DNA of 64,000 nt from assembly GCF_001411555.2 (NCBI RefSeq), contig NC_049904.1:32005370-32069369 (forward strand), in the 5' to 3' direction. A program made the position numbers and the translations under genes. Shown one piece after another: positions 59,261 to 64,000 of this stretch (the first letter of the stretch is position 1; every line of letters starts with the position of its first letter). The notes under the pieces were generated by a model that worked only from the letters and a program-made list of their open reading frames with translations, did no database searches and was not told where the DNA came from. This DNA comes from Juglans regia (taxonomy: Eukaryota > Streptophyta > Magnoliopsida > Fagales > Juglandaceae).

Positions 59261-61757
59261 GAGGAGGAAGGGAAAACGCAATTAAAGTCATCTACCACTA
59301 ATATGATAATTGAAAAGTTGATCACTTACCAAAAAAGTTGGGAGAGATGTGGAAAGACAAGCTTAATTAATGCAACATTTCAACTTATAAATAATACACA
59401 ACTGAAAATAGCTGATTACCTACCACAAAAGAAAGGGTTAAGAAGAGAGAGAGAGAGAGAGCATGAAAGCCAAACGTTAAAGTGACAGATACAGAAAACC
59501 TACAAAAAAAGCAAAGGTTTTGCTTGCATTCACAGATTCAGGGGATCGATCAGAGCACCCACACTACTAGAGAATGTTTTCCCCCCCGAGCATGCAGGTG
59601 TGTTGTCACCGTCCTTGTAACTCGAAAATCTCACTCGACTTTGGACTTGGCTTACAGATAGGGTCCTCCACAACGTTTCACACTGTCCTTTGCGCAGCTG
59701 TGCTACCCAGCAACGGGTCTTCGTGGGTCAAACTTTTTATTTATTTTTCGAAACAATGGTAGGAATTGGCAATTAAAAACAAGCCTAAATAACGAAAAGT
59801 TGAGTCAAAAGTTTTGAAGTTTTTTAGGAGATGCATCTTTGGGTGTAAACATGGTGGGCCAAAACCAATCCCCAATGAAATCAGGTAGGCGGCCAAATCC
59901 TCATTGGTAGCTAAGGCTTGCCGAACAATATCTTCTTCCTGTGTGGGGTTGGGTACAATTAACAGCTGTTCTGTACCTTAAATTAAGGAATAGATGAGAT
60001 TATAATTTATAAATTGGGGGAAAAAATGACATCTTCGCTTTCATGGTGGACCACAAAGTGAAGGCAAAACGTCGTCAGTATAGTATGTGACGGTTTTGGT
60101 GAAGACGTGGAAAATGTGTTGTATGCTATATTCCTTCTGCAAATGACCGACGCTCTTTTCTTCTCTATGGGGTTTCTTTACCTAGATGACAAGCTATTAT
60201 TGCTAAAAGACACAGCAAAAAAAAAAATCTTGCTCGATATTTATACAATCTGCCCCGATACGAAGAGCCATACCAAGGTACCAAAGAATCCTCGTCGGTA
60301 TCATTTTTCAGCAAGCTTGCCGTTGCAGCTAACAAAAATCTGCATTTACCTCGTAATTTTTTTACCCTAAAGTAAACCGTAGCTGGAGGAAAGGGACGGA
60401 CTAAATTGATGGTTTAAAACTTTAAACTCGAGAAGAGAATATTCAGAAGAAATGTTGTTATTCATCTAATTTTTGTTATATTCAATCTGATTTGTCATAT
60501 TTTAAGCAATTGTCCATTTTAAATAGTTAAAATATAAAAGTATTATATCAACAAGTATAATTAAAGAGTAATAATTACGTTATTTTTAAATTCATACTCG
60601 AATATCCACTTCACAGACCCATCAAAATATCTCAAAAAATAAAAATTAATAATAAAGGTTATCTAGTAGTTTTTTTCTTTTTTCGTTAACCCATAATATA
60701 TATATATATACACCAGAACTTTTGTATATATAAAAAAATTATATAAAATTAAATTTATAAATTGATATGATTTAATATGATTCGTTAGATTTATTTTATA
60801 ATAAAAATAATTTTATAATTCAATGTTTATACTAATTTATAATAATTTATAAATTTATTTTTATATAAAGTATTTATATATATATATAAAGGACTTTTGG
60901 TTTATTTTTTAAAATAAATAGAGGAACACACTTTCCATGGCACCGAGGCATGGATGAGGCTTGGAATGAGACATATTTGCCTACAGCTGGAGGCCAAGCC
61001 ACAGTCACGAACCTATTAGCCGTCGGCACTCGATTTGAAGTTGGAACGAGGAGACTGAGAGCCCCCCAATCAAAAGAAACCCAGCAAAGAAAACGGTGCT
61101 CTTTGATAATCGAGGTTGACGGAATTTTCTACTGATGCCGACAAAATTAAGGACAGAAGATGAACAGCAAGACACAAGAAAAAGAAGTTAAAAACCATTG
61201 GCAACACCAAGACTTATTCCACGTTTTCGCCGTATTTTAGATGGAAATACTTGGACGGGAGTAGCGTGGTAGTTCGGGCAACCAGCCTTGGAATGATGAC
61301 CTGTAACTACCATTTTCAACAGTTTTACAATTATCATTATCAATCATTCATCACACAGCGCAATAATTTAAAAGGCCTCAACATTATTTCTCTCACCAAT
61401 AAAGACACCACACCAATATGGGACAGTAACGTTGGATATCTATCGACCAAGTAAAAACCCCAACATCCTTAATTCACTACGTATCCCTAACTAGCGAAAG
61501 TTGTCATGGCAGCAGCAGCATAAAAGGTTTAAACTAGCGAAACTAACTGAAAATTAATTACTTCATTCGTTTTTTCCCATTTGGAAACCAAACTCAAACT
61601 CCAAGGAAAATGGGTGAAGTCATAATCAGATAGAAGATAGCTCGCACCCATACAGTTCTCAGCATCATTTAAATCGTTAAGACAATTGCAGGGTGTCTGT
61701 CAGCAGAAGAAAATTTTGTACACAATCAATTCACAGTACACAATTCGAGTGAGGTAG
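59261..61757. other. Intergenic between NEK and the J-protein gene
   Basis: About 2.5 kb with no supportable gene. A GA microsatellite lies at 59447-59461. About 60700-60890 is an AT-rich block, AAATTTATAAATTGATATGATT on the left against TAATTTATAAATTTATTTTTATAT on the right, which looks like a MITE related to 17200-17340. The last 60 bases are J-protein 3' untranslated sequence. Confidence 0.45.
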
Positions 61758-63704
61758 TTACTTCCGCCTTGAACTCTTGGAGGGCCTTCGGCTTTCAAGT
61801 CTTTTCTGCACAGCCTCGAATTCTTCTTCGGTGGGTTCTGAAACAGCATTACTACTCCCACCATATTTAGACACCAGAGATGAGAACATGGAATCAAAGC
61901 GGTCTTTTCTCTCACTTCCACGACGAGATATTAGGGCGTATAAGTCTGCCCCTGACTCTTTATTTGATCTGTAAAACGATTTAAGGCTTAAGCACATCAA
62001 ACTTCTAATGTCATCCAAGTACTGGTCGAAGTCTTTTGAGAAAAATGGCAAAATATTCCAGCAGTATAATACTTACTTCCCCCTCCTCAGAGGACTGGTA
62101 GGTGGTTTCATCTTAGACACTTGCTTCCCCCATTTCTGATAGGCTTTAGTAGCTTTCAGTTCTCCTACACATGCCACGAGTTAGCCTCACTGAAAATGAT
62201 CAAGCATGCCTTAAAAGTATAAAGGTACACTGCATTTGATCTTGATACTGATCAATAATTCATGGGCAATATTGGTCAGATGCAAGATACAATTTTAAGA
62301 TTTGCAAGTCACACACTCCATTTGAAAAAAAAGTAGAGTTCACCACAAATAAAAAAAAATTTGTTCATATAAGTTCCAAATTTATCCACTTTCTTCAAAA
62401 ATAGTACACAAGACTTACACACCCTATAACTGTAAATATCATTTCTCTATTGGCTAACCTACTATTGTAGATATGTGTAGCTAACAATCAACTATTGAGC
62501 ATGAATCATTAATTTTCAATTTGCAAAGCTGGACTGAGCTCAGATCCCGAATTCCGACCTCCTACAAAGTGTAGAACAGACAATTTCCTAACAAACCCTG
62601 CCTCAGAAAAAGAAAAGCAACTGGAAATTCTTACCTGCAGCTATAGCCTCATCAAGAATGTCCTTATAACGGTGTGAATCAAGCTTAGGATCTGAACAAA
62701 GCATTGAACAGAAAAGTCTGTAGAGGAAAGAACTTTAGACACCAAACTGGCAAATCTTCATTAAAGATGCTAAAACATTGATCTTGTACCTGTTCATGTT
62801 ACCCTTGCATTCCTCATACAGATTAATTAAATCTTTCTTCTCTGAGTCAGATCCCCTATAGTTTGCTTCAAACTCTTCAATATCTGCCTCAGTGACCTGC
62901 AGTTACGCATCTAATGGCTTAAAATACTATCAAATTAATGAAAGCCATCTGACAACAGTAAAAATCCAGATAACATTGATGTAACCTTTTTGTACATTGT
63001 TCTGAAAAACTCATGCAGATTCTGAACAACTTCCCCAGCAAGGTCCTGACCATCAAAAAGAACAAATGAGTCACGCTGATGAAAAAATAACTTGGGATTG
63101 ACTTGAAAGCTAAAGCCATTCATTTTGTTTTACAAAGCAAATCAAATATAATGTTTAAAGCTTATGGAAATCAGGATAAGAGTTTTTGAGTTTCATTAAC
63201 TTAATCTTAAGGAATGTCATTATTTACACAATTCTGTCATTTTCCAACAGTCTTGTGTCCACAGTTTGTTGTAATGAACAACAATATTTAATGAATTATA
63301 AAGTAGTAATTTATGACTTCCAAAATCTGAAGCAAGTAGAATAGTCATATCCCATGGGTATTCAAAAGCCCTTGATTAGATTAACTTAAACTAAAAATTA
63401 AACATTTAGATAGTCACTCACGGCATCATCAACGCATCCAGTCTGATCATAGAGTGCTCTTTTCTCCTCATCCCCAAGAATTGATATCACTTTTTGCAAC
63501 TGCTGAAACTTCTCTTTAGCCTCCTATAAGAAGTAAAATAAGAGATTAGAAATACAGAATCCTTCAAGTTGAAAAAAATTGTTACCTAGTAAAATCCCCT
63601 GTTACCTCATCACCAGGATTTTTATCAGGATGGAGTCTCAACGCCAACTTATAGTATGCTTTCTTTATCTCCTGCTGAGATGCTGTCTTCTCCACACCAA
63701 GAAC
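61758..63704 (-). CDS. J-domain co-chaperone, DNAJC9/plant DnaJ6 type (partial)
   Basis: Stimulates Hsp70 ATPase through its J domain; the animal relative DNAJC9 is a nuclear histone-handling J-protein. Exons in view, 5' to 3' on the minus strand: 63704-63606, 63523-63422, 63045-62986, 62896-62790, 62717-62635, 62164-62077, 61968-61758. Phases join to 249 residues and a TAA at 61758-61760. The first exon in view begins inside the J domain ([22 protein letters not shown]) and has the HPD motif, followed by [16 protein letters not shown]. Then comes the family-specific middle ([35 protein letters not shown]) and a basic tail ([12 protein letters not shown]) that may direct it to the nucleus. 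The start codon and the first few residues lie beyond 64000. No Gly/Phe or zinc-finger region is present, as expected for a type III J-protein. Confidence 0.9.
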
Positions 63705-64000
63705 CTACAAACAGCAGGTCATAATTTGATATAACTTGCTCCACTTCACACTGATATAAATCTAAAACAACAGAAAACAAGACCAAGAAGGCGGGGAACA
63801 AAAAATCAAACACAGCTACAGAGAACTCAAAACACGAGGCCATCCATGAGCCTAACTGCACCAGGGCATGCAAAAATCAGAATGTTCAGAGGAATCCTAA
63901 GTTGCTTGGTCAGAGCAGGACAAAAATGCAAGGCTCATCCAAAGAAACCCAAGCCATGAAGCCACAAAAGTCTGTTTAAGTAGATCAATGTACTTCAAAC

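Overview
The window is nuclear DNA of a flowering plant, most likely a woody eudicot. The evidence is spliced genes with GT-AG introns, plant-specific families (WIP zinc finger, arabinogalactan peptide, ER LPAT2, thylakoid CtpA), plant-type L1 LINEs and AT-rich intergenic DNA. The commonest short repeat, a Tourist-like MITE rich in GAGATGA/TCATCTC, is one I associate with Fagales (walnut, chestnut, oak). That placement is a guess from repeat style, not a measurement.

Layout: 0.45-0.76 kb, a broken N-terminal coiled-coil fragment of an NB-LRR resistance gene. 4.7-11.6 kb (+), LPAT2, lysophosphatidate acyltransferase, 11 coding exons, with an antisense LINE in intron 8. 12.7-16.6 kb (-), LST8, the WD40 subunit of TOR complex, convergent with LPAT2, carrying a complete TRIM retrotransposon and an apparent GC-AG intron. 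16.9-25.5 kb, gene-poor. 25.9-28.1 kb (+), a WIP2/NTT-like C2H2 factor in two exons. 28.1-36.2 kb, gene-poor. 36.2-37.6 kb (+), a decayed LINE 3' end. 38.6-43.5 kb (+), CTPA3-like lumenal C-terminal processing peptidase, 12 exons. 44.1-44.3 kb (-), a GPI-anchored AG-peptide. 45.1-51.2 kb (-), a full-length L1 with 16-bp target-site duplications. 52.3-54.1 kb (-), a 5'-truncated L1 with 18-bp duplications and an open reading frame. 55.0-58.9 kb (-), a NIMA-related kinase. 61.8-64 kb (-), a DNAJC9/DnaJ6-like J-protein whose first exon lies beyond the window.

All exon models were built by hand: splice sites, phases and exon lengths were checked for frame continuity, giving LPAT2 384 aa, LST8 316 aa, WIP 335 aa, CTPA3 513 aa, NEK 685 aa and the J-protein >=249 aa. 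The genes are independent transcription units with no operon logic. From memory of Arabidopsis locus numbers, LPAT2, NTT/WIP2, CTPA3 and AGP23 lie close together on chromosome 3 (At3g57650-At3g57690), so the core of this window looks like a conserved gene neighbourhood with LST8 as an added member.

The most distinctive non-genic signals are: three nearly contentless insertions (12-23 bp of tail-like sequence between perfect 17-21 bp direct repeats) in introns; the TRIM; the ATGA stop/start overlap between the two ORFs of the full-length L1; and the exclusive use of TAG among that element's in-frame nonsense codons. I found no wholly new system.
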